DNA from: Paulinella micropora | Taxonomy: Eukaryota > Cercozoa > Imbricatea > Euglyphida > Paulinellidae | DNA length: 64,000 nucleotides | Direction of reading: 5' to 3' | NCBI GenBank assembly: GCA_019918135.1 | Contig: WBZZ01000839.1 | Coordinates: forward strand, 1-64,000 | Part shown: piece after piece, positions 52,046-63,349 of the stretch | Layout of the letters: each line of letters opens with the position of its first letter | Numbering within the stretch: position 1 is the first letter of the stretch | Translations under genes and position numbers: made by a program | The notes under the pieces: generated by a model | Told to the model about the DNA's origin: nothing | Databases searched by the model: none | What the model saw: the letters and a program-made list of their open reading frames with translations, nothing else

Positions 52046-53060
52046 TACAGTTTAGGCCAGGGGACAACATAGCCGACGCCTGGCTTCAAGTAGCTCTCGA
52101 CGCTGGTAATCTCTGCAGGCAAGCCACTTGGTAGGCCGCTGCGCAAGAAGCGCGGGTGCATGAACACTGCTGGATCTAGGAGTGACCCTGGCGCGACACG
52201 ATTGCTACCGGCGCTGTCGTGTAGACACTCCAACAGCTCCTCTTGCATGCCCAATGCGCGCACTGACACGGCGTTTGCGTAGCGCTCCAGAGTCTCGCAC
52301 GCCCGGGCCAGGTGTCGTCTGTAGGTCAAGATATGTGCATCTTTGGTGAACGAGGGACGAGTGGACACTTTCTTCTTTTTCTTTTCGAACGCTTTGGCAG
52401 GCCGAGCCTTGGAGTGCTTTTCTTCTGGGTCCTGGTTCGCGACGTTTGTGTCGTCGCCTGCTTCGTCGTCACTGTCCGAATCTATGCCATTTGGAGGAGT
52501 CTCGTACGCCCCACGGTGTTTCAGCAGTTTATTGACGAAGCGAAAAACGGAAAAATCGGCTGATGCATGGATCCACAACCACAGCGCGTGACCTACACAT
52601 TGCTTGTCTTTGTCTAATAGGGCCGAGACCGCCAAAATTTTGTGAGGAATCCCATCTGACCCCCCTCGCAGTTTGGGGTGGGTCGCAATAGCCCACCAGA
52701 GCGCAGCCAGCGAATTAAAGGCCGAAGTGATTCCGTTGTCCTCGCCCGAGCCCAGAGGGCTAGGACGCGTCAGAAAGCGAGAGGGTAAAGTGACTTGCAG
52801 ACAACATGCGGCTTCACGGATGAGGTCCGGGCCGCGGTCATTCTGGTTGTCAAACACAGTTTCCGCGCCAAGCTGGTCGTCATCATCCTCCTCCTCGTCA
52901 TCCTCTTCCTTGTCGTCGTCGATGGACAGTGTTTTTCTTTGGTTTTGCTTGCTTTTTGTCGCTGTCGCCTTCTGCTTTTTGCGCGGGATCGCCGTGTAAA
53001 ATGGATGGACCCGATATGCCCGACCAGCTCCTGGGGCTCTTGTACTGTTTGGGCGCTGGC
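51919..53060 (-). pseudogene. Protein part upstream of the AAA+ ATPase
   Basis: The frame contains a basic start, an acidic DDDKEEDDEEEDDDD stretch, FNSLAALWWAIATHPKL and LEECLHDSAG-like helical parts, and ends in LPTQVFVNLRLPLPRAEDL, overlapping the ATPase frame. It has no known domain. It could be the N-terminal region of the ATPase gene or a neighbour; I leave this open. It looks interrupted. Confidence 0.4.
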
Positions 53061-53099
53061 TTTAACCACACAAGCCATCGCTGCCAAGCAGAAAATGAG

Positions 53100-53885
53100 C
53101 AACCAACAAACAGTTGGCTAGCGGCTGTTGTTTCGCCCCCCGCCTCCTCCGCAACCCTGCCTGCCCCCCTTTTGCAACCCCCAAGATAAAGGCAAAGATT
53201 CTGGCAAAAGGAGGCCTGCCGTTTTTTTGAGAGTGTTGAAAGATTGCCTTTTTTTGGGGATGCGGGGGGGGGGGGGGGGCGTTTGCAAAAAAGGCAAAGA
53301 GGGGGTGGGGGGTCGGCCTAACTTTGTTGGCTAGCTTTAAACTGAAATTATGAACCCACGACATTGGTAGAAGGTATCACGTGGCAACATCGAAAACCCC
53401 AAAAGTCCGGCCCCCCCCCCCCCCTTAAAGTTGCGCCTTCTGCCCCCCCCGCCCCTGTCTCCCCTGCCGCCGTTGGCACTGACAGTCGAGACAGAATCGT
53501 GGGTTTGGCAAAAAAAGGTTTACGTTTGGTTTTTATGGAAGTGCATGGGAGCTGGCTGTGGGGAGGGGGGGGGGGCCACTGTATGACACCAAATGCCAGG
53601 CCGCGAATGAAAACAAAAAAACTAACAGATAGACGGTGTGACAGGGCCGATAGAGGGGGGAGGGCCGCCGCCGAGGGGAGGGAGGAAAGGAAGAATATGG
53701 CTGCACAGGGGGGGGGGCGCAATGTCGGTTGGAGAAGATTGTGGGAGGAGAAGGACGGGAGGGGAAGCGGAAGAAAAGTAGGGAGGGGGAGAGAGTGAAG
53801 GAAGATTAGAGACTTGTCTTACTGCAGCATGTTGAGAATATCATTTTTTGCTTTTCTCTAGAAAAATTACCAGCGCTCCTGATGA
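53100..53885. other. G/C-run spacer
   Basis: Runs of G at 53264-53279 and 53565-53575 and of C at 53409-53424. No gene recognised. Confidence 0.45.
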
Positions 53886-54728
53886 ATGTCAGAGTCATCC
53901 CCGAATATTCTCACTCAAGATGCCAAGAAAGACTCCAGCGCGGCCCGGCTCTTTAAGAGCCGGTTTCAGAATGCGGAAGCCTTAGGCGCTTGCATCGATG
54001 GCGTGCAGCTGCATCTGTCTCCGGCAGGGCGGCTTAGCTTGCTCAAGAAGGAGAGCGAATGGGAACCAGCCTGCGAACTCTGTTTTTTGCGCTGGGACCG
54101 CGCCAGTCCCGCAAAAGCTGAGCTCGACGATGATGGCCACGCCAGGCTGTGCCTAGAATGTATGCACGGAGTCAAGCGCAAGCGGAAACGCCTGCGCAAG
54201 CGCAGGCGGCGCCGCGAGTTGCGGGCAGAGCAGCCCAGACAACATCAACAAGAGCAGAATGCCCTACCTCTCGCTACAACAACAGACGAATCAGCGGCTG
54301 GGGCAACTGGTGAAGTGGACACATCAATCTGTGCGGAGAACGAGCTCGTGAATCACCAAAAGAAGAAGCGTCAGCTGGACGAAGGCGACCAGAGCAGCCA
54401 GAAGCGCCCACGACACGACACTGTCGCACCGGTGTCGTCAGCTGTCCAGTTGTGGCTGCAACGCCTGGCCAACGCGGAGCCGTTTGTGGAGAAGAGGCAG
54501 GGAGTCAAGATGCTCCAACATTATGGCACAGCTTTTAAGGCTACAGATGACCTACGGTTGTGGTTTAAAGAATGGAGAGGAGGCCAAGAATCAGCCGACC
54601 GGGCGGCCTGTGAGGCCTGTTACCAAAAACAAAACCTCGCGACGGTGGCGACAATTTCCAGGCACCGTGAGTGGCCGACCGTCTGTGCACGGCATGCAAC
54701 GCAATCAGACCCTACAAATGCTCTGTAA
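53886..54728 (+). CDS. Unknown Cys-containing basic protein
   Basis: 280 residues starting MSESSPNILTQDAKKD. A CELCFLRWD motif near residue 62 and CLECMHG near 91 form a CxxC...CxxC pair, likely one zinc site, followed by a strongly basic run (KRKRKRLRKRRRRR), a Gln-rich linker, a nuclear-signal-like QKKKRQLDEG segment and a second ACEACYQKQN Cys pair near the end. This layout fits a nuclear DNA- or RNA-binding factor, but no family is recognised. Frame whole. Confidence 0.5.
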   Translation: MSESSPNILTQDAKKDSSAARLFKSRFQNAEALGACIDGVQLHLSPAGRLSLLKKESEWEPACELCFLRWDRASPAKAELDDDGHARLCLECMHGVKRKRKRLRKRRRRRELRAEQPRQHQQEQNALPLATTTDESAAGATGEVDTSICAENELVNHQKKKRQLDEGDQSSQKRPRHDTVAPVSSAVQLWLQRLANAEPFVEKRQGVKMLQHYGTAFKATDDLRLWFKEWRGGQESADRAACEACYQKQNLATVATISRHREWPTVCARHATQSDPTNAL

Positions 54729-55149
54729 CAAAATCCCCCCGCTGCCGGTGCCACCACATCGAACGTGTATTTTTTATTAAAGGAGACGTTTCTTTTTTTT
54801 TACTTCCGAGCAATTGCAGCAAAGTTTCCCTCACACAAAAAAAAGACTACATAATTTCCAATTGAGATCCTCCCAAACTTTTTGTAGGCGTGGCCCCCCC
54901 CAATTTTGTGTTTCTGGGCCCACACCAAACCGCCTCTTTTCGCAAGCAATGCGAACACACGAAAAAAAGGCGGGGGAGAGAAGGGAGGAGAGGGAAGTCG
55001 GAAAGAGGCGAGGAAGGAGGGGAAGAAAAAGAAGAGAGACAGAAAGGAGGAGAGAGGGAGAGAAAGGGGGCAGAGTTTGCTTTTTTTTGTTGGTCTCCGT
55101 TCTTTTATTAAAAGAGCTTTTTGCGCAAACTCCTCTCCCATACACAAAA
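54729..55149. other. A- and purine-rich spacer
   Basis: Tandem GGGAGAGA/GGAGGAAG units from 54970 to 55060 and a T-rich end before the ATG at 55150. Open frames through it are low complexity. Confidence 0.4.
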
Positions 55150-58100
55150 ATGGCGGCACAGGCACGGCGGGCGCCCCACCGAGTCTGGCTGACGCGGGGG
55201 CTGCCCAAGCCAGTCTCTCTGTTCGAGTCGGGCGGCGCCAATTCCTACCCGTCAGAGGCTTGTTTCGCCGAGGGCCAGGCCCAGGGCCACAAGTTCTTTT
55301 ACAAGCTCATGCTACCACCTGCCCCAGACGCGCAAGGCCGGCCCGGGTGGGGCGAGCGCGACCTGTTTGGCTCTTGTGCAGATGCCCGGACTTTCTACGA
55401 AGACATCTACAGCCGCGTCAACGCAATGGAGCGCAGCTTCTTCGTCATCATACAGGGGCAGTGTGCCCTCTACTTTGACCTAGAGTGGTACTCGCAAGGG
55501 CAGGCAGACCCTAGCGCCGCGCGGCGTCTGCGCGCGCTGCAGGGCGCCGTGCGCGCGGCCCTCGCTAGGGTCGGCACGTGCGCCGGCGCCGACGAAATGC
55601 ACACCAACGACCTGGGTCGGCCCTGCAGTGGCGGCTGGTACAAAAACTCGTTCCACGTCGCTTTTCCCAGCGTGGTTTTTGAATCGGTCCACGACGCGGG
55701 CGGTTTCGTCAAACACTGGGTCATGCAACAAGCATGCACACTACCCAGCGGCTATGGCTCACGCCCGACGCCTACAGAGAGTCTGCCCCCCGGCCTCTGC
55801 GGCACCACCGCCTCCACTCGCGCGCAGGACCTCCTCCATCCGCCAGCGGGCCCGACGGCGATCGAGCCCCCTCCAGCCAGCGCCAGCCACTGCAGCACGC
55901 ACACCGCGTCGACCGTCACCACCACGTCTTCGGCGCCGACTACTACCAGCATACTGCCGCGGACTGCCGCGGTCGAGCCCGCCGTCCTCCCCCCTCCAGC
56001 CCAGGCCGGCGGGCTGGACAGCGTGCTGAGTGACCTCGTGCTCGAGCTTCGCATCGACGTCAAGTCGCCTCTCTATAAACACAGCAAAAATACAGGGAGC
56101 ATAATCGACGTGGGTGTGTACAGCAAGAACCGCTGTTGGCGGCTCCCAGGGTCGCAAAAAGTGCCTGACCTACTGCGCGCAGGCGCACAACCACACCAGT
56201 TGCCTAGCTACGAAGATTGGTTGGTGCACTGCCCTAATCACTCTCCGCGCGGACCGGCCACAGTCTATGTGCCCGCCAGCGCCATACCTCCGGCCGCGCG
56301 GCGTGCGGCTGCTCGGCATGGAGGTGCGGCTGTCGGTGGGGCTGGAGCAGGCACCGCGCGTGCTGTCCCTCCTGCCATCATTCACGAGCATCAACGGCCG
56401 ATCCTCAAAAAGCTGACGCTGATGCTGCACGGGTGGGGCGACAGATCCTCCCGGCTGTCGGTCGGGCAGGACCAAAAAACTGGCAATCAATTCTTTGTAC
56501 TTCGGACGGCCCGGGATGGGGCAGGACGTTTGTGCCTGTTCAACGAGATGCAGCGCAGACGCCACGCGGCGCGCCAGACAGGCGCTGCGAAGACCAACGA
56601 AAGTGATAGCGTTGGTACTTTTGTGGGCGAACAGAAAAAAGCCATGTACCACAAAAACAACAACGCCTACTTAGTTCTCGGGGCTAGCGGAAACGTTTTC
56701 TACCGATGCCATGGCACACGTTGCCGCGCCGCCCACAATTGGGCCAACGCCTCCGTCATGCTCGGTAACCTGTTGGTGCCTTGGGCAGAGCAACGCGACC
56801 AGCTGCTAGCACGGGGCAGCTCCCCCAGCAGTTCCAGTTCCAGCAGCTCAACTGGCGTTGGTGACGTTGGTGACAGGATGAGCGACACAGACAGCGAACC
56901 GGCGACTGATGAGGCTGCTGCGACGGAATGCGGTGCTGCTAGCAACTTCTCTTCTGCCATGCCGAGCGAGGAAGACGACGACAGTGTATTTGAGAATGAT
57001 GACACGGCAGCGTGCGAGCGACACGGAGAAGGGCAGCAGTCGGGGGAGCTCAGTGCCCTTGAACAAGCTGCGCTCGAGGCACAGTTGTTGCCTCACTTGA
57101 CCTCCTCGCATTTCAGCGACCTACAGAGACTGCTGGAGGAGGCGGGCTGGCCCGCGCACTGTTACGGGGCCCTACAGCACATCCAGGTCGCCGGTTCGCT
57201 CAAGGCCCCCCCAGGCGGGCCTGACACAGAGACAGCAGACGACGACGACGAGGACCGTCGTCAGGACGACGAAGACGGCGCAGGGCCCGATGAAGAAGAT
57301 CTAGAAGCGCCAGAGGAAGAAAAACAGCAAGAAGCCAGCCCGCAGGCTACCGCGGCCCCCCGCCCCGCGCCCCGCTATCACCGCTCGGACCTTTTTCTGG
57401 TTCCCTGCCCTGACTGCACAAGCGCAACGCGGCGCATCTGCCGGGACGACTATGCCTGGTGGCTGCAGCAGTGCATGATTTGCGAGGCCAAGGAAAAAGA
57501 GGTGAAGAAGCCCAAGCGCAAGAAACGTCGTCTGGCCGACCCACCAGTCCGGTGCCGCGCCCCCGAACTCCCGCCCGGCGCATCGGCGGAAACCGCCGCC
57601 GGGGCCGAGCTGCGCGCGGCTCGGCCGGGCGGTTTCCGCTTTCTTTTTCCACCTTGCGCAAACCAGGCCTACAATGGCGGAGAGCAGGCACACGACTTTG
57701 GCGCCGGCACGGAGTGCATCCAGATAGCCTACGACTCGCGCTGGGTGCGCAAGCTGGCCCTGCCCGAAGGGGCGCGGCTGGTCTTCCTGCGTGCTTGCAT
57801 GGGGACCGGCAAGACAGAGGCGTTGGCCCGTCTTTTGCTGGGTATCGAGGGTCACAACCCGGACGACTTCTTCTCCGCGCAAGAGCTACGGGCCTTGTCA
57901 CAGCTGCGCCGAGGGCAAGCGTTCCGCTGCCTGATGATAGGCCCCCGGATAACTTTCAATGCCAGCCTGCACCACCGGCTGGAGCTGGAGTTGAAAAAGG
58001 CGGGCATCAAGATAGCATTCTACCAGGACCTGCCGAAGAAGTCCAGGAAGCGGGATCCTTACAAGGTTGTCTACCAGTACGAATCCTTGCACAAGCTCAT

Positions 58101-60172
58101 CGGCAAAGCCCCGTTCGACCTAGTAGTGCTGGACGAGAGCGAATCCACTCTCTTCAACGTCACGGCGGGGCTGTGCACAGGCAACCTCAACCAGCAAAAT
58201 GCCACCATGTTCGCACACGTGCTCCGCAGCAGTCGCTGTGTCCTAGCCATGGACGCTTTCCTGGGCCAAAAGACTATTCGCGTTTTGCAGGAAATACTCA
58301 ACGCGCCCCCCGCGCCAGACGAGTTCAACCAGCGCTGGACCGACGGAGGGCGCGCCACGCCCCAGAACACCATCTTCTACCTCAACCAGCACACCGCGCA
58401 CATGGCGAGAGACGTGTTCATCCACCGCGGCTCAAAGAGTATCCACCGAGCCCTCGAGCTCGCGTTGTCCAGGGAAACAACGCGTGGCGGTTGCGCATGG
58501 CACCAAGCGCCAGGCCCGCCTGCTCAAACGCAAGCTGGAGGCCAGATTCCTGGGCCTCAAGGTTTTGCTCTACCATCAAGGAAGCGAGCGCCTCTCGGAC
58601 TTCAAGCGCACGCACGACCAGATAGTGCAAGAGTGGATGAAAGTAGACGTCGTGATCTTCACCAGCGTGCTCACCGTGGGCTTTGATTTCTCTGCCCGGT
58701 ATTTCTCGGCGATGTTTAGTTACATTAGCAACAACCACGTGCCCATGTTGAATTACATCCAAATGGCGGGACGAGTTCGTTTTCTGCTTCTACGCCAGTG
58801 GCACATCTGCATCTCGCGGCCACTGTCCTCCGGCAGGGGGCCCGAGACGCTGGCCCAGATCCGCCACAGCATCGACCGAGAGGAAAAACACACCGTAGCC
58901 ACTGAAAGAGTGTACGGCGTTCACAGCGACTGGGCCGCCCAAAAACCCGCAGCCGACAACATGCACTGGCGCAAGGCGGATGGCTGGATCGCACTCTGCG
59001 CTTCTTACAACACACTGGCGGCTGCCCGCAGCCGCCACCACGCGCTGCGTGAACTTCTCTGGTTCCTGCGGCAGATGGGTCTCAAGTCACCCGCCTTCGT
59101 AGACTACTCTCGGCTCCGCCTCCTGCCCGCCCAAACTCGGCACGACTTCTTGCTGCCAGACCATTTACAAGAGACCGCGCCAACACCGGAGGACAGTGAG
59201 CAGCACGCCGCGCAAACGGCGGCCGCGAAAAATGCGCAAACCGAGCTACTGCTCGGTTTGCGCACTGCCAGGGACCAACGCCTGGCGAGCCGCACAGCCA
59301 CCGAGCAAAGACTGGTCGCGGCCTACCACGCACGGCGCGGCAGTGAAAAACGAGGAGAAGAAGATCTGATCACACCAGAACAGATTGCGGCAGAAGCTAA
59401 GCGTCTGTCCAGCGGACTGCTGAACGAGGAGGAGCGCACTCTCCGTTCCCAGAACACAGAGGAGGTCGCACAGGAACTGCACGCTGACAAACGTTCTCTG
59501 TTCGTTTTTGCGGCGGCGTTCCCCAACCTACGACCAGACTGGGACACGGTACGCGAGTGCGAACGGACAGACTTTGCCCCCCGCTGCCGTCTGCTCAAGC
59601 TTTTGCGAGAATTTAATCTGCACGAGATATGCCAACAGGAGCACAAACCAGGCAGCTTCGTTGCTCTCTTCGACCAGCATAAAGTCATCCTGCCCGTCGC
59701 GACCGCTGTTGCTCGTCTTCTCAGAGCACTGACGCTCGACATACAGAGGGGTGCTCAGTCAGAGACGGTGCGGCTGACAGCGCTTGACCTAGATCTGCCC
59801 GCAATCACGGATTGCCTGCGTCGGATACTGGAGTCACTGCCTGGGGTTGTAGCCAAATGGAAGCCCAGCACCTACGTCACCGACCTGCTCCAAGCCCGAC
59901 CACCCAAGACCCTACCTGCCCAACACGCCATCAGCCAAAGTGCACAGGTGCTGCGTGCTGTGTTGCCCTGCCAGCTAGTCCGCGTGATCAACCCGGGGCG
60001 TTCTGATGGCCAATTTAAAGAAGGCGGCAAAACCTTCTCACGATATGAATTGAAACCCGACATGCTGCAGGGCATAGACGCCTTTCGAATTGCAGAAGAA
60101 TGCACACTGTCCGCCTACCCGCCCGCAGGGGATTACCCAGTGATTTTAGAGAGAAAAAGCGCACATTCGTAG
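55150..60172 (+). pseudogene. Primase fused to UL9/origin-binding-type helicase
   Basis: The product starts MAAQARRAPHRVW at 55150. Residues 100-175 carry the archaeo-eukaryotic primase core: ALYFDLEWY (catalytic D110 and E112) and YKNSFHVAFP (H169). SKNRCWRLPGSQK and a Cys/His YRCHGTRCR knuckle follow. A low-complexity linker leads to a superfamily-2 helicase: LRACMGTGKTEAL near residue 883, VVLDESESTLFN near 993, then TSVLTVGFDFSARYF and IQMAGRVRFL as in herpes origin-binding (UL9) proteins. Fused primase and UL9-type helicases occur in asfarviruses and other NCLDVs. It starts DNA replication by making primers and unwinding. The region looks broken (about one break). The tail to 60172 is helical. 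Confidence 0.8.
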
Positions 60173-61089
60173 TGTGTTGTGTGCCGACTGCCCCCCCTTT
60201 TTTACAGAAAATTTCTGATTGTTTATGCTAGCATCATAAATAAAAACTTTTCTCTCGCTTAGTCTGCACTTTCTTAGTTACATGTGCACTCTAGCAAAAA
60301 AGGGCGCTAGTAAAAATGTACGAGCAGAGAGAGAGAGGTTATGAAAAAGGAAAAAATTCTAGCCTCTTTTCCTGCTCGCCGCAAAACCTTCACCTGCTTT
60401 CTACCGGATGCGCCACATTCTCACTGGCCTGGGGGGGGGGCCGCGCCCTCCCCCCGCGTTTTTGGAAAAGGCAGCGAAGAATCATCTGCTTTTGCGGCCG
60501 TTTTTCTAGTCCGCAAAGATTTACCATTTTTTGCGGCCGTTTCTTCTAGTTCGCGGAAATTTTACCGCTTTTTGCGGACTAGAAGAAAGTATCACCGGAC
60601 TTTGCGGCGCGGGGGGCTGTTGAAGCACCAAAGTCATTTTCTGTAAATATAAGAACAGAAATGCTTTGGAGTGGGCGGCCGATCAGCCCACCCCGCCGCG
60701 CACGGAGGATTGCCTTTCTTCTCTGACTACTGCCTTTTTTCCCCTGACTACTGCCTTTTTTCTCCCACCCACCAAAGCACGCTGTACTCGTGCAATTTCG
60801 TGTCTACCAGAGTGCAGCGAAAATTCACCTGGTGTGTCGGTGCAGGACATCGTCACCAAATTGAATGTGCAAAAATATAGTACATGAAAATGCTTTTGAG
60901 CGGGCGGTCGATCAGCGCCCCACGCCGGGCACGGAGGATTGCCTTTCTTCTCTTGACTACTGCCTTTTTCCTCCTGACTACTGCCTTTTCCGTTTGACTA
61001 CTGCCCTTTTCCGTTTGACTACTGCCTTTTTCCTACTCACTACTGCCTTTTCTCCACTTCCCCTCGTTTGTTGCTGGGCTTTGAATAAA
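60173..61089. repeat. TTTGCGGCC motifs and GACTACTGCC tandem repeats
   Basis: At 60480-60610 the motifs TTTTTGCGGCCGTTT and CTAGTCCGC recur in both orientations. From 60660 a block starting GGAGTGGGCGGCCGATCAGC and ending in GACTACTGCCTTTTT units is repeated at about 60890 (spacing near 230 bp), with at least five tandem GACTACTGCC units after the second copy. No gene recognised. Confidence 0.65.
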
Positions 61090-62016
61090 TTAAAAAAAAA
61101 GCCGGATGTGTGTGTTTCCGGTCCTTTTGCCTGGTACTTTGTTGTACTTAAAAAGAAAACCTAAGAGCCAAAGACTTTTTTTCCTGGCACAGGAAAGTTT
61201 TAACGCTAGCTTTGGAGTTTTTTGTTTACCCCCGCGCGACGCGCGACTGTCGAGAGCGCGCCGATCGCGTTGAGCGCGCAGCCTCTTGAGTTCGCGGAGG
61301 ACTTGAATGTGTTCGCAGATCTTGTGCATGAACATGGTTTCCGCGAGGAAGCCCGCCAGCCTGCTGGAGCAGACCTCTTCGACGAGCCGGGGCTCGGCGC
61401 CGGGGCGCCTGGTGGCCACCTGGCGGTGGCGGAAGCCTTCGGGAGGGAGTGCCTGGCGGAGGTACGCGTCGTCGTCGGTGAGACAGTCGTCGTCGTCATC
61501 GGAGTCAGCCCGCCGCCGCGGTCGGTTGCGCCGGCCGCGGTAGGTCTGGCGGAGCATGGGGCTGGGCATAAAAAGGATTTCTCGTCTGACGTAATTCAAG
61601 CCAAGCCAGGGTTTGGCTTGGAGCATGCCGTAGAATATCAGCGTGGCCCGCTGGTCGAGCTCGTCCGCGCGCGAGAGCGCGGGCTGGACGATGCGCTGGA
61701 AGGTTTGGCACACACGCGCGAGCCTGGCGGCCTGTCGGTAGTAGGCGGCGCGGGCCGCGACTCCTTTAGACTTCGGGGGTTCGGGGCCGACCGCAGCGAG
61801 CGCGACCTGGCGCAGCGAAGGCGCGCACAGGATGCGTTCCAAAGTGACGGGCGGCTTTGCGTTGATTCGGCTGAGCTGGAGGCGGCGCCTTTTACAAGGG
61901 CCAGTTCGAGCTGGGCCGCCAATTCTGGCCTCTAGCAGCTCTTCCTCGCTACGGGACGCGGAGGCGGCCTGTGCTAGCGAGCTGGGCGGTTCTTCTGCTG
62001 TGGTCGTTCCCGACAT
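61090..62016 (-). CDS. Unknown helical protein with acidic patch
   Basis: 308 residues starting MSGTTTAEEPPSSL. Features: a Ser/Glu-rich start, basic GPCKRRRLQLSR, a long helical part (AAYYRQAARLARVCQTFQRI), a RRNRPRRRADSDDDDD switch from basic to acidic, and a C-terminal helix (EHIQVLRELKRLRAQRD). No family recognised. Frame whole. Could be a virion or regulatory protein. Confidence 0.5.
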   Translation of the reverse strand: MSGTTTAEEPPSSLAQAASASRSEEELLEARIGGPARTGPCKRRRLQLSRINAKPPVTLERILCAPSLRQVALAAVGPEPPKSKGVAARAAYYRQAARLARVCQTFQRIVQPALSRADELDQRATLIFYGMLQAKPWLGLNYVRREILFMPSPMLRQTYRGRRNRPRRRADSDDDDDCLTDDDAYLRQALPPEGFRHRQVATRRPGAEPRLVEEVCSSRLAGFLAETMFMHKICEHIQVLRELKRLRAQRDRRALDSRASRGGKQKTPKLALKLSCARKKSLWLLGFLFKYNKVPGKRTGNTHIRLFF

Positions 62017-62353
62017 GTGTACACTTTTGCTTCTTTGGTTTTTGTGTCACCTCTGGCGTTAGCGCTCGTTCTTTTTTTGTGCGCTTAGTATCATTCGGAC
62101 CCCCCCCCCTTTGCTGAGAAAAAGTGCGTCTAAGAGAGAGAGGGGGGGGGGGGGGACTTGCGACCTCCCCCCTCCTTGTTAGTTTGCACCTTGATCATCC
62201 CCCCAGGGGGGTACTAAGAGTTGTGTGACTAAACTTTTTAATTTGAAACAAATTCTTTCTCCGGAAGGGAGGGGGCCGTCCTCTCCTTTGGTGCAAAAAG
62301 AAGAGGAAGTGAGTGCGAAAAAAAAGCTGTGAAAAGCTGAAAAGCGGCGATGT
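62017..62353. other. Spacer with C- and G-runs
   Basis: C-run at 62101 and G-run at 62141, then AT-richer DNA. No gene. Confidence 0.4.
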
Positions 62354-63298
62354 TTAGCTCCAAGTCAGCGAACCAGTAGCCCCTTGCTTAGCGCCCGGTG
62401 TGTAGCTCAAGACCGGCATCGCGGCTGCCTCTTCGTCTGAAAGCCACGCAGGCAGCCCCCCTTGAAGCAGCGTGTTTTTGACGCGCTCGACCGAGGGCTT
62501 GTGGTGCAGCCTGTTCTCCAGGGCCTCGTACATCTCACGGCCGCGACGGCTCGCGGGCAGTCTTGGTTCCTGTATCGCGGCCTCTACCGCGGCCTGGTTT
62601 TGTTTGGCACAAGCCAGGCATTCTGCCAGTGGTCGCCAGCCACCGACGTCCTGCAACACGTAGCCTCCTTCTGACCCGCACGATTGCATCTTTGGGCCCA
62701 AGTTAATTTCGAGGCCTGCCACTTGCGGAAATTTATAAAAAGCCCGCCAGTGCTTTGCCTCCAATCGTCTGAGCGCGACAAACGCTGCGGGGCTTCCGCG
62801 ACCGTCTAGTATAGTCACGTCGGGTCTGTACTTGGCTTCCTCCGGCGTCAGACCGATTGGACCTTGAGCCAGGGAGCCCAAAGCCTTGCCTAACACTGCA
62901 CTGCACCCTTCGAATTTTTTCCGGTGGGCTAGACGGCAGGCTTGCGCAGAACGGCACGCCGGCCACTCGAAGGTGATGCTTGACAGCTTGGCCTGAATAA
63001 ACTTCATGGCTGACAGTTTTTGAAACTCCTCTACGCCATGAGCTCTGGCGTCCTCCGGTTCAAGCGGAGCCAAATGTCTGAAGACAGTGCCATCCGTGGG
63101 CGCAAGCACAAGGGTCAGTGGCTTTTGGCACTGCGGGCAGCTGAGCTTGTCCCTCCATAATTCCTGATTGGATAGCGCTTCCTGTGTAGTCACGAGGCGG
63201 TCGGGCTCGGCTCCTACGGTCACGAGACAGGCAAGCACTGAAAGTTGGTGTGCACCGCTTTCGGTGCCTCCGGTGCCAGAAAAACGCCGAAGATCCAT
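62354..63298 (-). CDS. CoiA-like nuclease candidate
   Basis: Starting MDLRRFSGTGG at 63298, 314 residues. A CPQCQKPLTLVL knuckle and TVFRHLAP His segment lie near residues 52-75, followed by SAMKFIQAKLSS and two Cys/His clusters (CRSAQACRLAH), then KYRPDVTILDGRG near 178. The order (zinc knuckle, FxH, long helix, RPDV with an acidic residue) resembles the CoiA-like family of nuclease-fold proteins seen in bacteria and large viruses, where RxDV is part of the PD-(D/E)xK core. The match is by motif only, and the second acidic motif is not certain. An in-frame extension upstream of 63298 is G/C-run derived. Frame whole. Confidence 0.4.
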   Translation of the reverse strand: MDLRRFSGTGGTESGAHQLSVLACLVTVGAEPDRLVTTQEALSNQELWRDKLSCPQCQKPLTLVLAPTDGTVFRHLAPLEPEDARAHGVEEFQKLSAMKFIQAKLSSITFEWPACRSAQACRLAHRKKFEGCSAVLGKALGSLAQGPIGLTPEEAKYRPDVTILDGRGSPAAFVALRRLEAKHWRAFYKFPQVAGLEINLGPKMQSCGSEGGYVLQDVGGWRPLAECLACAKQNQAAVEAAIQEPRLPASRRGREMYEALENRLHHKPSVERVKNTLLQGGLPAWLSDEEAAAMPVLSYTPGAKQGATGSLTWS

Positions 63299-63349
63299 CA
63301 GCGAAGTTCGTGGTGTACGTTTTTTGAGAGGTGCGCTGTGTCTTCCCAC

